The notes under the pieces were generated by a model, which made no database searches, was not told the DNA's origin, and saw nothing but the letters and a program-made list of their open reading frames with translations. DNA of 64,000 bases from NCBI RefSeq assembly GCF_016786355.1, contig NZ_JADWYX010000038.1, positions 19,829 to 83,828 on the forward strand, given 5' to 3'. The translations under genes and the position numbers were made by a program. This document shows positions 1 to 9,665 of this stretch, piece by piece. Each line of letters starts with the position of its first letter. The first letter of the stretch is position 1. Source of the DNA: Frankia sp. AgB1.9 (GTDB lineage: Bacteria; Actinomycetota; Actinomycetes; Frankiales; Frankiaceae).

Positions 1-836
1 AACCGGGTGTGGTCGAACCCGCCGGTGCTGTCGCCCGCGAAGGGGAAGAGCTCCGGCTCGTTCGAGTTGTAGAGGTAGCCCTTGGGGAACACGGTCATGC
101 GCAGCTTGGTGAACGGCGCGCTCGCCAGGGTGCGCAGGGTCGCTGCCCGGACGTCGGCCGGCTGGTGGATCCAGGCGTAGGCGGTGGTGCCGAGCGGGGT
201 GTGTCGCGTGCCGTCGGCGTGGGCGAAGTGGAAGCCGTCGGCGCGGACGGGGCCGTGGTCTCCCGCGAGGGCCTCGCTGACCTCGAACTCACCGGTGAGA
301 GCGTGGAGGCTACGGGCGGTGGACGTGGTCCGGAAGCTCCAGCGTCCGGTGGCCTCCGGGAGGAACCGGAGGACCCACTGGCCGTCGCCGTCGTAGAAGC
401 CATCGACCTCTGTCGTGTGACCGTCGGTGTCGAACAGTGCGGTGAGCTCGACATCGGTGAAGGGGTTGCCGTGCGACGGGCCCGCGATCCGGATCTCGAA
501 GGTCGACCATTTCGAGGCTGAACGAGGGAAGGTCGTGGCCGCGGACCCCTCGACGACCAGATCGCTCTCGTAGTCGGACCGTGGCAGGATCGCGGGCGCC
601 TCGACGTCCGGCGTGGCGGGCGTCTCGATCGCGGCGAGTTCCTCCCACAGCCGCGCGGCTTTGGCCTCGTCGTCCGCGGTCGCCGCGAGGCGGTCGATGA
701 GGACGCGGATGGGTAATCCTCGGATCATGTCGAGGGACGGATGGTCAGCCAGCCCTGGCAGCGCTCGTTCGAGCACGGCGCGGGCCTCGGGGTGGTCCAA
801 GGCCTCCTGGACCCGGGATGTGCGGCCGAACGTCAT
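1..836 (-). CDS. DUF5060/DUF5605-type glycoside hydrolase, C-terminus cut by window edge
   Basis: The frame is open from the ATG at 836 to the window edge, 278 codons, and continues outside. A strong Shine-Dalgarno GGAGGT lies just upstream. The first ~85 residues are helical; from about residue 95 a beta-sandwich of the DUF5060 type starts (KWSTFEIRIAGPSHGNPFTD, then DGFYDGDGQWVLRFLPEATG), followed from about residue 195 by the start of the apiosidase-like barrel with FHFAHADGTRHTPLGTTAYAW and KLRMTVFPKGYLYN. This order is typical of DUF5060/DUF5605 glycoside hydrolases acting on plant polysaccharide side chains; the exact substrate is unknown. No signal peptide is visible, so it is probably cytoplasmic and acts on imported oligosaccharides. 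The catalytic acids lie outside the window. Confidence 0.75.
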   Translation of the reverse strand, partial: MTFGRTSRVQEALDHPEARAVLERALPGLADHPSLDMIRGLPIRVLIDRLAATADDEAKAARLWEELAAIETPATPDVEAPAILPRSDYESDLVVEGSAATTFPRSASKWSTFEIRIAGPSHGNPFTDVELTALFDTDGHTTEVDGFYDGDGQWVLRFLPEATGRWSFRTTSTARSLHALTGEFEVSEALAGDHGPVRADGFHFAHADGTRHTPLGTTAYAWIHQPADVRAATLRTLASAPFTKLRMTVFPKGYLYNSNEPELFPFAGDSTGGFDHTR

Positions 837-1044
837 GGCTGTACCTCCAGGTGGGGGCGGGGCGGCCGGTGCCCTCGTCGGGCCTGGTCGCCGCGGCGGC
901 CCGTGGTCGCGGGCACGGAGTTCAGGGCGTTGCCACCTCGTCCAGGTCGGGGGATGAGGCGGCCTTCTCCTGGCTGGTCCGCCCGGCTGGTAGGTAGCCG
1001 CGGCCCGCCGCCTCCTGCCAGACTTAAGCCCCGGCGCCAACCGC

Positions 1045-1063
1045 CCGGGCCCACTGGGCCCGG
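1045..1063. terminator. Perfect GC hairpin, possible terminator
   Basis: A 19-nt perfect inverted repeat (CCGGGCCCACTGGGCCCGG) lies about 100 nt after the stop of the minus-strand beta-helix gene and before the start of the DUF5060 gene. There is no U tract. The rest of the 837-1162 gap holds only the DUF5060 ribosome binding site; I see no gene in it. Confidence 0.4.
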
Positions 1064-1162
1064 CCGTTTCACACTGCCGCGTTCTCACGTCATGGAGCGT
1101 CTCGAACGCGTCGGCTACCTGAGCGCGGTCTCACCTCGGCCGTCAGCCCGTTCTGGACTGGC

Positions 1163-2812
1163 CTACTTCTGCGGTTGGCCTCCCCCTGACGGCCGGCACT
1201 GGCTCTCGGCGAATCCGACGCTCGGCGGGTTCTGAACGCGATGTCCGAAGAAGTCGGTCCTTGCTGCCGACGCTGGAACCGTCACGGGAGCTAGGGCCGC
1301 GCCGGCGCAGGCGGCGGGCGACTTCGGTCGAAGCGAGAACGCTCTCGGTACTGCCATCCCTGTACCACGGACGTTCGGTGCGACGAACTGGGGGTCTGCC
1401 TGCAGGGCGGCGGCACCGTACGTCGGCATGCCGTAGAACAGGTTGTTCGAACAGTTCGTCCCGCAGGCGAAGTAGTTGTCGGCGGGGACAGGGGCGGTGG
1501 CGTAGAGAATGTTGTTCCTGAAGTCGAGCGTTCCAAGGAAAGGTATCACCTGCTTCGCCACCTCCTGGTCGTCCTCGACCGCGAACCTCGGGGCCGGTGA
1601 CACGAAGGTATTGTTGTAGATGCTGATGCCATCCGCATTGTACTTGGCCGGGTCGAGGGCGTTCTCGCAAGGTGCCACCGCGTATACGGACCCATCGTTG
1701 ACGCTCAGGTTGTACCGGATCGCGCCGCGGTGCGGGGAGGTGGTCGCGCAGATGAGGACGAAGCTTCCTTCGTTGTCGTGGCTGTAGTTGTACTGGAAGA
1801 CGGTGCCGTCTTGGTTCCAGTCGATGTCGAAGGCCTCGCCGTCGCAGCCGTTGGTCACGGCGTTGGCGCCCTTGAAGACGGTGTGCGACACCTCGTTGTG
1901 CTCGGCCAGCCCATTGTTGGAATCGAAGAACCAGAGGCCGACGTTGCACACCCGGTTGGTGAAGTCCAGGTAGTCCCGGTTGGCCATCGCGGCGTAGCTC
2001 ACCTTGTTCCAGGATGACACCGGCGCCTCGGAGCCGAACACGACGATCCCGTTGCCTTGGACTCGCGTGACGACGTTCCGGGTGACTAGCACCTTCGTCG
2101 ACGCGTCTGGCCAGGGCTGGTCGGCGGCCGGACGTGCGGTGCCACCTCCCAGGACCGAGATGCCGGCGTTCGCGGAGTCGGTGACGGTGTTGTCCTGGAT
2201 CGTGACACCCTCGAAATGAGAACCGCGGGCCGTGAAGATGATGCCGCCGCTGCCGTTTGCCTGGTTCCGGGTAGTCGCCACGACGTTGTGCACCCAGAGG
2301 CGCTGGACCAGGACGTCTCGGACGACCCCCGTCGAAGCGGTGACCAGGATGCCTTGGCGCTGTGCGGTCGTCGGACCGACCGGGTTGCTGAGCGAAAGAT
2401 CCTGGACTACGACGTCGGACATATCCGCCAGCTGAATCGCCGCCGTCCCGCTCGCGTCGGCGGTGATGGCCGGCCGCGCGCCGCGAGCGTCGCCATAGGC
2501 GCTGAACACGACTGGCCGCCCTGGCGCTCCGCTCCCGTGGGGGGCCAGTACGCCGACGCAGGTTGACCCTCGCTTGAACAGCACGTTCGCACCGGGCGTG
2601 AGCGTGACAGCGTTGACGGATGCCACAGTGTTAAATGGCTGCTTGTGGGAGCCGGACCCATTGGCCGCCCGCGAGCAGTCGACGTACAGGTCCTGTGCCC
2701 CCGACGGGGACTTGCCACCGGAAGCCCAGGTGGGTGAGGCCAGAATGACGGCGACTACTACGGCGGTGATCGTCGCCAACAAGAGCCATAACCTCTTACC
2801 GATCTTGTGCAT
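1163..2812 (-). CDS. Secreted right-handed parallel beta-helix protein
   Basis: 549 residues starting at an ATG with GGAGGA 5 nt upstream. A signal peptide occupies residues ~1-30 (KRLWLLLATITAVVVAVILA, cleavage near WASGG). The mature protein opens with LYVDCSRAANGSGSHKQPFN, typical of the leading strand of pectate-lyase/polysaccharide-lyase-like beta-helix proteins, then runs through repeated coils rich in N-G and V-x-V-x-x-N motifs (IQDNTVTDSANAGISV, TRNVVTRVQGNGIVVFG, EHNEVSHTVFKGANA, FQYNYSHDNEGSFVLIC). Three or more cysteines around residues 330-390 could form disulfides outside the cell. The fold points to pectin or other uronic-acid polysaccharide cleavage or binding, but I cannot name a catalytic residue. 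It lies 42 bp downstream of the esterase-like gene and is probably cotranscribed with it. Confidence 0.7.
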   Translation of the reverse strand: MHKIGKRLWLLLATITAVVVAVILASPTWASGGKSPSGAQDLYVDCSRAANGSGSHKQPFNTVASVNAVTLTPGANVLFKRGSTCVGVLAPHGSGAPGRPVVFSAYGDARGARPAITADASGTAAIQLADMSDVVVQDLSLSNPVGPTTAQRQGILVTASTGVVRDVLVQRLWVHNVVATTRNQANGSGGIIFTARGSHFEGVTIQDNTVTDSANAGISVLGGGTARPAADQPWPDASTKVLVTRNVVTRVQGNGIVVFGSEAPVSSWNKVSYAAMANRDYLDFTNRVCNVGLWFFDSNNGLAEHNEVSHTVFKGANAVTNGCDGEAFDIDWNQDGTVFQYNYSHDNEGSFVLICATTSPHRGAIRYNLSVNDGSVYAVAPCENALDPAKYNADGISIYNNTFVSPAPRFAVEDDQEVAKQVIPFLGTLDFRNNILYATAPVPADNYFACGTNCSNNLFYGMPTYGAAALQADPQFVAPNVRGTGMAVPRAFSLRPKSPAACAGAALAPVTVPASAARTDFFGHRVQNPPSVGFAESQCRPSGGGQPQK

Positions 2813-2854
2813 CTTGCTCCTCCAGCTGCCGGCACCATCGCCGGCCTAGGGCTG

Positions 2855-5053
2855 TCACTTCACGACGATGCGGACCCGCGCGAGGTTCTGGATCAGGGTG
2901 AAGGGCGTTTTCTGGTCGCCGTCGCGTTGGGCCGTGACCCGCACGACCGCGAAGTACGTTCCCGGCGTCGTGAAGGTGTGCGAGGTGCTCACGGTCAGGT
3001 CAGCCGTGGGCTTGTCGACCTTGGTGCCGTCCGCGAACTTCCCGGTGCTGTCGAAGTCCCACTCGACCTTGGAGATCTCTCCTGCGCGTGACGGCACCTG
3101 TGCGTGCGCGGTGAGGCTGACCTTCTGGCCCGGCGCGGCGACCGCCGTGACAGCAGGCGTGAGGGTCTTGTCGCCGACCTTGGTGATGTTCAGGCTGACG
3201 AGCGGCTGGACGCCCTGGCGCTGCGCCGCGGCGGGAGCGAGCTGGACCTGCGTGTCGGCGTCGACGTGGTAGCCGGTGCTGGCCGGCGGCGGGGTGCCGT
3301 CGGCGACCCAGGCGTCCAGGTCGAGGAGTGCCTGCTCGACCTCGCCCCCGTAACTGACGAGGTGGTCCAGGGAGCTCGTGGTCGGTGGGCCGGTGTGGCC
3401 GGCGTTGTCCAGGTACCAGATGCGGTAGTCGTCGTTCATCCGAGCGCCCTGCCTGGCCTGCACCCGCTGGCGGTACCAGTCCGCCGACCAGGCGTAGGCC
3501 TCGGCGTCCATCACGTCACCCAGCATGATCATCTTGCCGTGGAAGGCGCCGGTCGAGAGTGAGCCGGAGGTCGCCGTGGTGAAGACGGCACCCGTGAGAG
3601 CCGTGCGTTGGGGGTAGAGCGGTTTGCCGGCGGCGTCGCGGTACTGGTTCCAGCCGTACATGTCGGGCGACGGAACCTGATAGCGCGGGTAGTACTCGAG
3701 CGCGATCGTCCACGAGTTGTCCAGCCGCACGTGGTCACCCGGGCGGATGGCAGCGGTCACCGAGGCGTCCGCACCGGTCACGAGGGTGACGTCGCTGCCC
3801 TTCGCGGCCTGGACGGAGAGCGTCTTGCCGGCCGCGGCGCCGCTGGTAATGACGAGATCCGCGTAGCTGAGGTCCCCGGCCGGCATCTGGGTGAGAGTCA
3901 GGCCGGTGACCGGTGAACCGACAACCGCCGAGACGGTCGTGTCCGCCTGGACGCGGGCGGCCCGCACCGACGGTTCGGAGCCCGCGTAGCCGAGCTTGCT
4001 CCAGAAGTCGTCCGCGTAGGTCGGGTCGACGATGCGGATGCCGCCGGCCACCTCGAAGTAGGCGCCTCCGTTGAGGTTCGCGTAGTCCCACCAGCCGCGC
4101 AGCGGGAAGCCGAGCCGGGAGACCTCGCGAAGCGCCGACTGCTGATCGGCGTCCAGGCCGGCATAGGGGTTGCCGCTCCCGCCGGGCTCCATGGCGTCGG
4201 CGATCCGCGGAAGCTTGTCCCGCAGGACGCGCAGCGCGAGCAGCTCGCTGGTCATGTTCGACGGGATCGAGTTCGGGGTCCCGGGCACGGTGGGCACGCC
4301 GCCGTCCCAGACGCCGTCCGTGTTCTCCAACGCGCCGATCGTCTGGTAGCCGCCCCCGCTGGGGCCGTAGATGTAGCCGCGGGGGTGGCTGGAGTCGGCG
4401 TACACCTGCGCGGCCACGACCCGGGAGAACTTCGCCGACGCCGCGTCGGTCCGGTATGCGCCGAGCTCGCCGGCCTTCGGCAGGCCGCCGTCATTGTTCG
4501 TCGATACCACATAGGCGTTGTTGAGGGCGGCGAAGACGACGTTCGCGGGCTGCGCGTCCTCGAACGAGATGGTCGGGTAGGTGAACTCGAAGAACCGGCC
4601 CTGGTACTTCGCCGGGAAGTAGAACGAGAACTTCGAGTTCGTGCCTGTGAAGCCGCCGTGCACGTAGCGGATATCGACCGAGACCTTGGACTGTGGGTCG
4701 GTGACGGTCCGGTGCTCGTCCTTGTCGACGTAAGGCTGATTGAGTTTCGGATCGACGCAGGCCGCCGTTACCAGCAGGGCGCCGGCGGCGGTCGTCGTGC
4801 AGGCTGGGCCTGTGGTCGGTGCGCTGCTGATCTGCAGCGCCCGTCCGGTGTCAGCCCGGACCGGCTGGGGTGGCGGCGTGGACGAGGAGGCGCTGGAACC
4901 GCCGCTCGACCCGCAGGCGGTCAGGGCGGCCGCCAGCAGCGCTGAGATCGCTGCCAGCGACGGAAGTAATCGGGCGGTCTGGCGAAGCCCCGCTAAGGGG
5001 TCTGGGCGCGGCGTGGACGCGCCGCGGCCGCCTGGATACCTGGCCAAGGCCAT
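2855..5053 (-). CDS. Tannase/feruloyl-esterase-like alpha/beta hydrolase lipoprotein with PKD domain
   Basis: 732 residues with GGAGGAA before the ATG. A hydrophobic segment ends in a lipobox at about residues 44-47 (ALTAC), so it is likely a membrane-anchored exported lipoprotein. The middle carries an alpha/beta-hydrolase nucleophile elbow in YIYGPSGGGYQTIGALENT (about residues 228-246), followed by DGVWDGGV, an order that resembles tannase/feruloyl esterases. The C-terminal ~110 residues form a PKD/Ig-like domain (KVEWDFDSTGKF, then HTFTTPGTYFAVVRVTA). A role in removing ester-linked phenolic acids from plant polymers would suit the neighbourhood but is inferred; the family call rests on motif order only. 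Upstream DNA holds two CTAG boxes shared with the divergent GH116 gene. Confidence 0.5.
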   Translation of the reverse strand: MALARYPGGRGASTPRPDPLAGLRQTARLLPSLAAISALLAAALTACGSSGGSSASSSTPPPQPVRADTGRALQISSAPTTGPACTTTAAGALLVTAACVDPKLNQPYVDKDEHRTVTDPQSKVSVDIRYVHGGFTGTNSKFSFYFPAKYQGRFFEFTYPTISFEDAQPANVVFAALNNAYVVSTNNDGGLPKAGELGAYRTDAASAKFSRVVAAQVYADSSHPRGYIYGPSGGGYQTIGALENTDGVWDGGVPTVPGTPNSIPSNMTSELLALRVLRDKLPRIADAMEPGGSGNPYAGLDADQQSALREVSRLGFPLRGWWDYANLNGGAYFEVAGGIRIVDPTYADDFWSKLGYAGSEPSVRAARVQADTTVSAVVGSPVTGLTLTQMPAGDLSYADLVITSGAAAGKTLSVQAAKGSDVTLVTGADASVTAAIRPGDHVRLDNSWTIALEYYPRYQVPSPDMYGWNQYRDAAGKPLYPQRTALTGAVFTTATSGSLSTGAFHGKMIMLGDVMDAEAYAWSADWYRQRVQARQGARMNDDYRIWYLDNAGHTGPPTTSSLDHLVSYGGEVEQALLDLDAWVADGTPPPASTGYHVDADTQVQLAPAAAQRQGVQPLVSLNITKVGDKTLTPAVTAVAAPGQKVSLTAHAQVPSRAGEISKVEWDFDSTGKFADGTKVDKPTADLTVSTSHTFTTPGTYFAVVRVTAQRDGDQKTPFTLIQNLARVRIVVK

Positions 5054-5267
5054 GTTTCCTCCGCTAGGTGCTGTGGCGACGAGAATGACGGTCTATTTGG
5101 CACGGGCTACGCCACGAGTGCCACCGTCGGGAACGGTGCCTGCCGGCCCGCCGCTCGGCTCCGGCCGGGACCTGACGGGGTGTGACCTACGGTCAGCGAG
5201 CTCATCGGAACCATCCCCGGGGGCCACGGATACTAGACGTATAGGTCGAGTTAGGGTAGGCGGCGAC

Positions 5268-5283
5268 CGTAGCGCGTGCTAGT
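5268..5283. promoter_or_regulatory. CTAG palindrome box A
   Basis: CGTAGCGCGTGCTAGT matches the recurring 16-mer ACTAGCGCGCGCTAGT at 13 of 16 positions. It is 215 bp upstream of the esterase-like gene and 394 bp upstream of the GH116 gene. Apart from boxes A and B, I see nothing coding in the 5054-5677 gap. Confidence 0.5.
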
Positions 5284-5397
5284 GCTTCTTGGGAAGGGCT
5301 GGAGGCGCCCTGCCGCTGGTCGCCGTAGGCCGGCAAAGTCGAGGGCCCGGCCGGCTTGCGCGCGTCGAAATCGCGATGCTAGGTTCTGCGCCAGCTC

Positions 5398-5413
5398 GCT
5401 AATGCGTGCTAGC
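5398..5413. promoter_or_regulatory. CTAG palindrome box B
   Basis: GCTAATGCGTGCTAGC has perfect GCTA/TAGC outer arms and matches the consensus 16-mer at 11 of 16 positions. It is 130 bp from box A, on the GH116 side of the divergent promoter region. Confidence 0.4.
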
Positions 5414-5677
5414 TGGGCGGAGGCGCGGTGGCTTCGCCGCCGTTCCAGCCGCCGACCGGAGCACTCTCCTGGCGCGATGCCGGGCCCCAATTTTTGCGAC
5501 CTCGTGGACGGCCGCGAGCGCGTCGGCGAACAACATGCGTGTCCTGGCCGGGGCCGGCGCGGGCCGGTTGACGCTCCAGCGTTCCTCAGCCCTGCACAGC
5601 TCACGGTCGTGGCGCCGATCGACCCGGGCCAGCGCCGACATCCGACGCAACCGAAGCATTTCGAGGAGCGATAGCTC

Positions 5678-8426
5678 ATGCCTACCCCGCGGCCGATGAC
5701 GAGAAGATCCTTCGTAGGCCGAGGCGTCTACGGAGCCGCGGCACTCGCAGCCGCCGGTGGGGGCCTCTCGCTGCTTTCCTGCGACCGGGAACGTAAGGTC
5801 CCCCCGGCGCCGAGCAGCTGGGAGATCCCTGAGGCCGCCTTCGTGCGGACGTTCGGCGAGGCACCGGGGGGCATCTGTTCGGCGATTGATGACCAGCAGT
5901 GCGCTGGGGGCCCGGAAAGCGACCTGACGCGGGGCTTCGCGGCCGGGAACGGCCTCAGCGTGCCGGGGCTGGGTATTCCGCTGGGCGGGGTCGGTGCCGG
6001 CTCCTTCATGTACAACCTGTTCGGGACGTTCGGGCCGTGGGACTTCGGCGGCGCCCAGGACATGTGGTGGGAGCAGCGAATTCTGCCGCAGGCGGCGTTC
6101 CACGTCCGCGAGCAGGTCGCCGGGCAGGCTCCGACGGTGCGAACGCTGACGACGCCACACGACAACGTCGCGGTGCAGCGCAAGTTCGGCTCGGTCCTCC
6201 CGGCCTGGAACCAGCTGCGGCCCGGCGACGGAACGTATGGGGCGCTGTTCCCCTTTGGCTGGCTGAACTTCAGGAACGCCGTCACCTCTGACGTGTCGCT
6301 CCGGTTCTGGTCGCCGATCGTGGCGCACGAGGACGAGCGGACCTCCATGCCGGTCGCCTTCTTCGATGTGCTCCTGAAGAACCCGTCGTCGCAGCCGGCT
6401 CAGCTTTCGGTCATGTTCACGTTCCCCAACGCGGCGCCGCAGGTGAACACCACACCGGCGACCGTCCGCCAAGGCCTGTACACCCGGTTCACCCGGGACC
6501 AGCGCTCCGGCGTCGCAGGCCTGACGCTAGGAGCCGACGACCCAGCCAACACGGTCGACGCCGCCTCCTCGGAGTGGACCATCGCGGCACTCCCAGCGCC
6601 GGGACAGACCGTCAGCTACGTCTCGTCGGGGACGCCAACGGGGACGGCAGCGACATCTACAAGCTGTTCTCGGCCGCCGGCACCCGCGGGGACCTGCCGA
6701 ACCGGGCGATCGAGACGTCGAACTCGGCTGGGGCGGTGGCTGTGTCCGTGACCCTCGCGCCGGGCGCGTCGACGCCATCCCGTTCGCCCTGTCCTGGGAC
6801 TTCCCACAGGTGCAGTACACGGACAACAGGGGCGGCCAGACCACCTGGATGCGCCGGTACACGGCGTTCCTCGGCGGGAAGGAGACGCCGACCAACGACT
6901 ACGTCGCCGGCTCGTACCCCTTCAAGCAGAGCTTCACGATCGCCAACCGGGAGCTGGCTCGGCGCGACGGCTCCTTCACCGCGGTCGAGAACTGGTGGAC
7001 ACCGATCGCGAGCAGCTCCAGGTATCCCGTCTGGCTGCGGAAGGCGGCCCTGAACGAGCTCTACCAGATGGTCTTCATGACGTCCTTCTGGGAGTCCGGC
7101 CTCGTGAAGACCACCCAGCAGCTCGCCGCGGGCGGCCCTCGCCTCGGGTCCGAGATACCGGGCCTCCACCTCTTCGGCACGATCAACTGCTCCAGCGGCG
7201 GCGACACGGCGGCCGAGGAGATGGACGTCGACAGCTACGGCTACCTCTCCTACACGAAGCTCTTCCCCAACCTGGAGCGCGGCCGCGTCCTGGCCTGGCT
7301 CCAGTCGATCGAGCAGAGTCCGTACGGAGCGATCCCCGAGAACATTCCGTTCACCTCCGGCCCGTATCTGTCACGTCAGGCTGTGACGGGCATGCAGCCA
7401 CCACAGCAGGGAAACCTTCCGACGGCCCCAACCGGTCTCGGCACGGGTGGAGACTTCTACCGGGACTGTCCACACAAGGTGATCTACCGGGCCTACGCCC
7501 TGTACAAGCAGACCCAGGACGCCACCCTGGTGACCTATGGTTTCGCGCCCATGCTCAAGACCCTGAAATACACACAGGCCTTCCGCCTGGTCGGCTCGCA
7601 TCTGCCGCTCGACCCGCCCTCGGAAAGTGCCGCCAACACCTACGACCAGGTTCCGGTCGACGGTCACGGGATCTACAACAGCCAGCTCTACCTGCTTTCG
7701 CTCCAGATCCTGGTCACGCTCGCGCCGATCGCCCGCAAGCTCGGCGTCGCGGAGGCCTCGGTCGACACCCAGCACGCGCTCGAACAGGAGCTGTCGCTGG
7801 CCAAGGCGGAGTTCGAGAAGACGTTCTGGAACCCGGCCACCCGGCGCTACCGATTCTGCGACGGAACTGGCGGCATCGCCGGGCGCGAGGGGACCAGGTT
7901 CAACACCTTCAAGCCGGTCCAGCCCCCGGACGTCGTCTTCCTCGACTCGTTCTTCGCCCAGGGAATCGCCGCCCAGCTCGGCCTGCCCGACCTGATCAAC
8001 CTCGAACACGCCCAGATACACATGAAGAGCACGCTGGACGCCTTCCTGAGCTCGAAGGACGCCACCGGCCACTCCATGGGCGCCGTCAACTTCCTGGACG
8101 AGGATCTCAAGCCCTTCAAGCTCGACATGACCCACATCGTGTCGGAGATACCCGAGGTCTGGATCGGAACCAACTACATGGCGGCCGCGGCCTACGTCTA
8201 CACGGCGAAGAAACGCGGCGACACGGACCTGGCGAAAAGCGCCCTGCGGATGGGCGAGGCGGTCGCCTACCAGATCTACGACGTCGCCGACAACGGCTAC
8301 GCGTTCGACCCCCCGGACGGCTGGTTCTCCAACGATCTGACCGCTTACCGCAACGCGGGCTACTCCCGTCCACGAGCCGTCTGGCAGCTGATCGACGCTC
8401 TCGACTACCGCCCACGCGGCGGCTGA
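5678..8426 (+). pseudogene. GH116 (GBA2-type) beta-glucosidase, two -1 frameshifts
   Basis: GAGGAG precedes the ATG. A twin-arginine signal (TRRSFVGRGVYGAAALAAAG, lipobox-like LLSC) leads into a GH116 N-terminal domain (VPGLGIPLGGVGAGSFMYNL). The reading frame moves at about 6627-6632, inside a run of four G, and again at about 6765-6772; each is equivalent to loss of one base. Restoring both gives about 916 codons with a complete family pattern: AEEMDVDSYGYLSYTKLFPN near the nucleophile region, DCPHKVIYRAYALY, YDQVPVDGHGIYNSQLYLLS and EIPEVWIGTNYMAAAAYVY. Outside the 140-bp broken stretch nothing is decayed, so this is either a recent inactivation or two base-call errors. Its 3' end overlaps the end of the convergent ROK gene by 22 bp. 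Confidence 0.75.
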
Positions 8427-9595
8427 CCCCACAGCGAGCCGGGGTCGTCCAGCAGCGGGCCGAGGGCGAGCTCGGCCGCGCCGATCAGGGCGGAGTCCGT
8501 GCCGAGCCGGCTCGGCACGATCGTGACGCCCATGGCGAGCCGTGGGGGACAGGTCTCGTGGATCGCGCGGTCGACAGCGGAAGGGGCGAGCGCCGCGATC
8601 CTCGCCAGATGGCCGCCGAGTACCACAGCGCCGGGCTGCAGGACCGGGATGAGGAGGCCGAGCCCGTACCCGAGCCAGGTCGCGACGTCCTCGACCACGT
8701 CGACCGCCCAGTGGTCGCCTGACTGGGCCCGCGCCAGCAGCACGTCGCTCGACGTTGCCGGCGCCTTCCGGCTGAGGGCCGCGGTGCCGATCTCGGTCTC
8801 CCAGCAGCCACGCTGCCCGCATCCGCAGGGGCTGGTGGCGCCCGCGACCTTGAGGTGCCCGACCTCGCCGGCGAGGCCGTTGCTCCCGAGAACCACCGCG
8901 CCGCCGGCGACGAGACCGCCGCCGATGCCGCGCTCGGCCGACAGGTAGAGGAAGTCGGCGTAGTCGCGTCCGGCGCCTCGTCGCTGCTCGCCGAGCGCGC
9001 CCAGGTCGGCGTCGTTGCCGACGACGACCGGCCGGATGGCCTGGCGTGGGAGGGCGTCGCGCAGCAGCGCGTCGATCGGGGCGAGGTCCGCGCCCTCCCA
9101 GCCGAGGTTCGGCGCGAACACGATCCGCCGCTGGCTGTCGACGGCCCCGTGCACGGCGACGGCGACGCCGGCGACCCGCAGCGCCGGGCGCGCCGCGAGC
9201 AGGTCGCTGACCGCGGACACGACGCGTCGCAGCGTCTTTTCGGGGCCGAGGGCGGACGGGGCGATCGGGAGGCTCTCCGCGACCTGGATCGAGCCGCCGA
9301 GCGTCACCAGGTCCACGCGCGCGGTGTCGGCGGCGATCTCGGCGGCGACCGCGACGACGTCCTCGGACGCGACTATGAGCGGAGAGGGCCGTCCCCGGGT
9401 ACCCCGCGCCGTGGGGGTGGCGTCGACCAGCAGCCCGAGATCGAGCAGCTCCTCGATCAGGGAGATGCCGGTGCCGCGGCTGACGGCGACCGTGTCGCTG
9501 ATCTCGACCTGGCGCAGCGGTCCTCGCTCGTGGAGCAGGCGAAGGACGGCGGCGAGGTTGCGCCGCCGGGACTCGGCATGCGCGGGCAGGGCCAT
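8405..9595 (-). CDS. ROK-family transcriptional regulator
   Basis: 396 residues. An N-terminal winged helix-turn-helix (about 10-75: AAVLRLLHERGPLRQVEISD, then VSRGTGISLIEELLDLGLL) is followed by a sugar-kinase-like ROK domain with the zinc motif CGCGQRGCWE at about residue 260 and the PVVVGNDADLGALGEQRRGA phosphoryl/sugar segment. Without an N-terminal kinase-only architecture it belongs with NagC/XylR/Mlc-type repressors that sense a sugar or sugar phosphate. It is divergent from a PhyH dioxygenase gene with only 70 bp between starts and could control both. It is the only sugar-sensing regulator within the first 40 kb, so it is a candidate, though not a demonstrated one, for controlling the surrounding glycosidase genes. 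Confidence 0.85.
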   Translation of the reverse strand: MALPAHAESRRRNLAAVLRLLHERGPLRQVEISDTVAVSRGTGISLIEELLDLGLLVDATPTARGTRGRPSPLIVASEDVVAVAAEIAADTARVDLVTLGGSIQVAESLPIAPSALGPEKTLRRVVSAVSDLLAARPALRVAGVAVAVHGAVDSQRRIVFAPNLGWEGADLAPIDALLRDALPRQAIRPVVVGNDADLGALGEQRRGAGRDYADFLYLSAERGIGGGLVAGGAVVLGSNGLAGEVGHLKVAGATSPCGCGQRGCWETEIGTAALSRKAPATSSDVLLARAQSGDHWAVDVVEDVATWLGYGLGLLIPVLQPGAVVLGGHLARIAALAPSAVDRAIHETCPPRLAMGVTIVPSRLGTDSALIGAAELALGPLLDDPGSLWGQPPRGR

Positions 9596-9599
9596 CCGC

Positions 9600-9618
9600 C
9601 GACTTTATTGCATAGTCG
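9600..9618. promoter_or_regulatory. Possible ROK operator in divergent promoter
   Basis: CGACTTTATTGCATAGTCG has perfect CGACT/AGTCG arms around an AT-rich centre, unusual for this DNA, and sits 4 bp from the ROK start codon. ROK repressors commonly bind AT-rich inverted repeats; autoregulation is inferred. Confidence 0.4.
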
Positions 9619-9665
9619 AACAAAACCTCCTACGCTGCGGCAGCGGACCTTCCTGAGGAGGACAC

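Noticed and set aside
7371..9623. A 750-codon minus-strand frame across the GH116 and ROK genes
   Set aside because: It is out of frame with the ROK protein and antisense to GH116; composition is Arg/Gly-rich without motifs.
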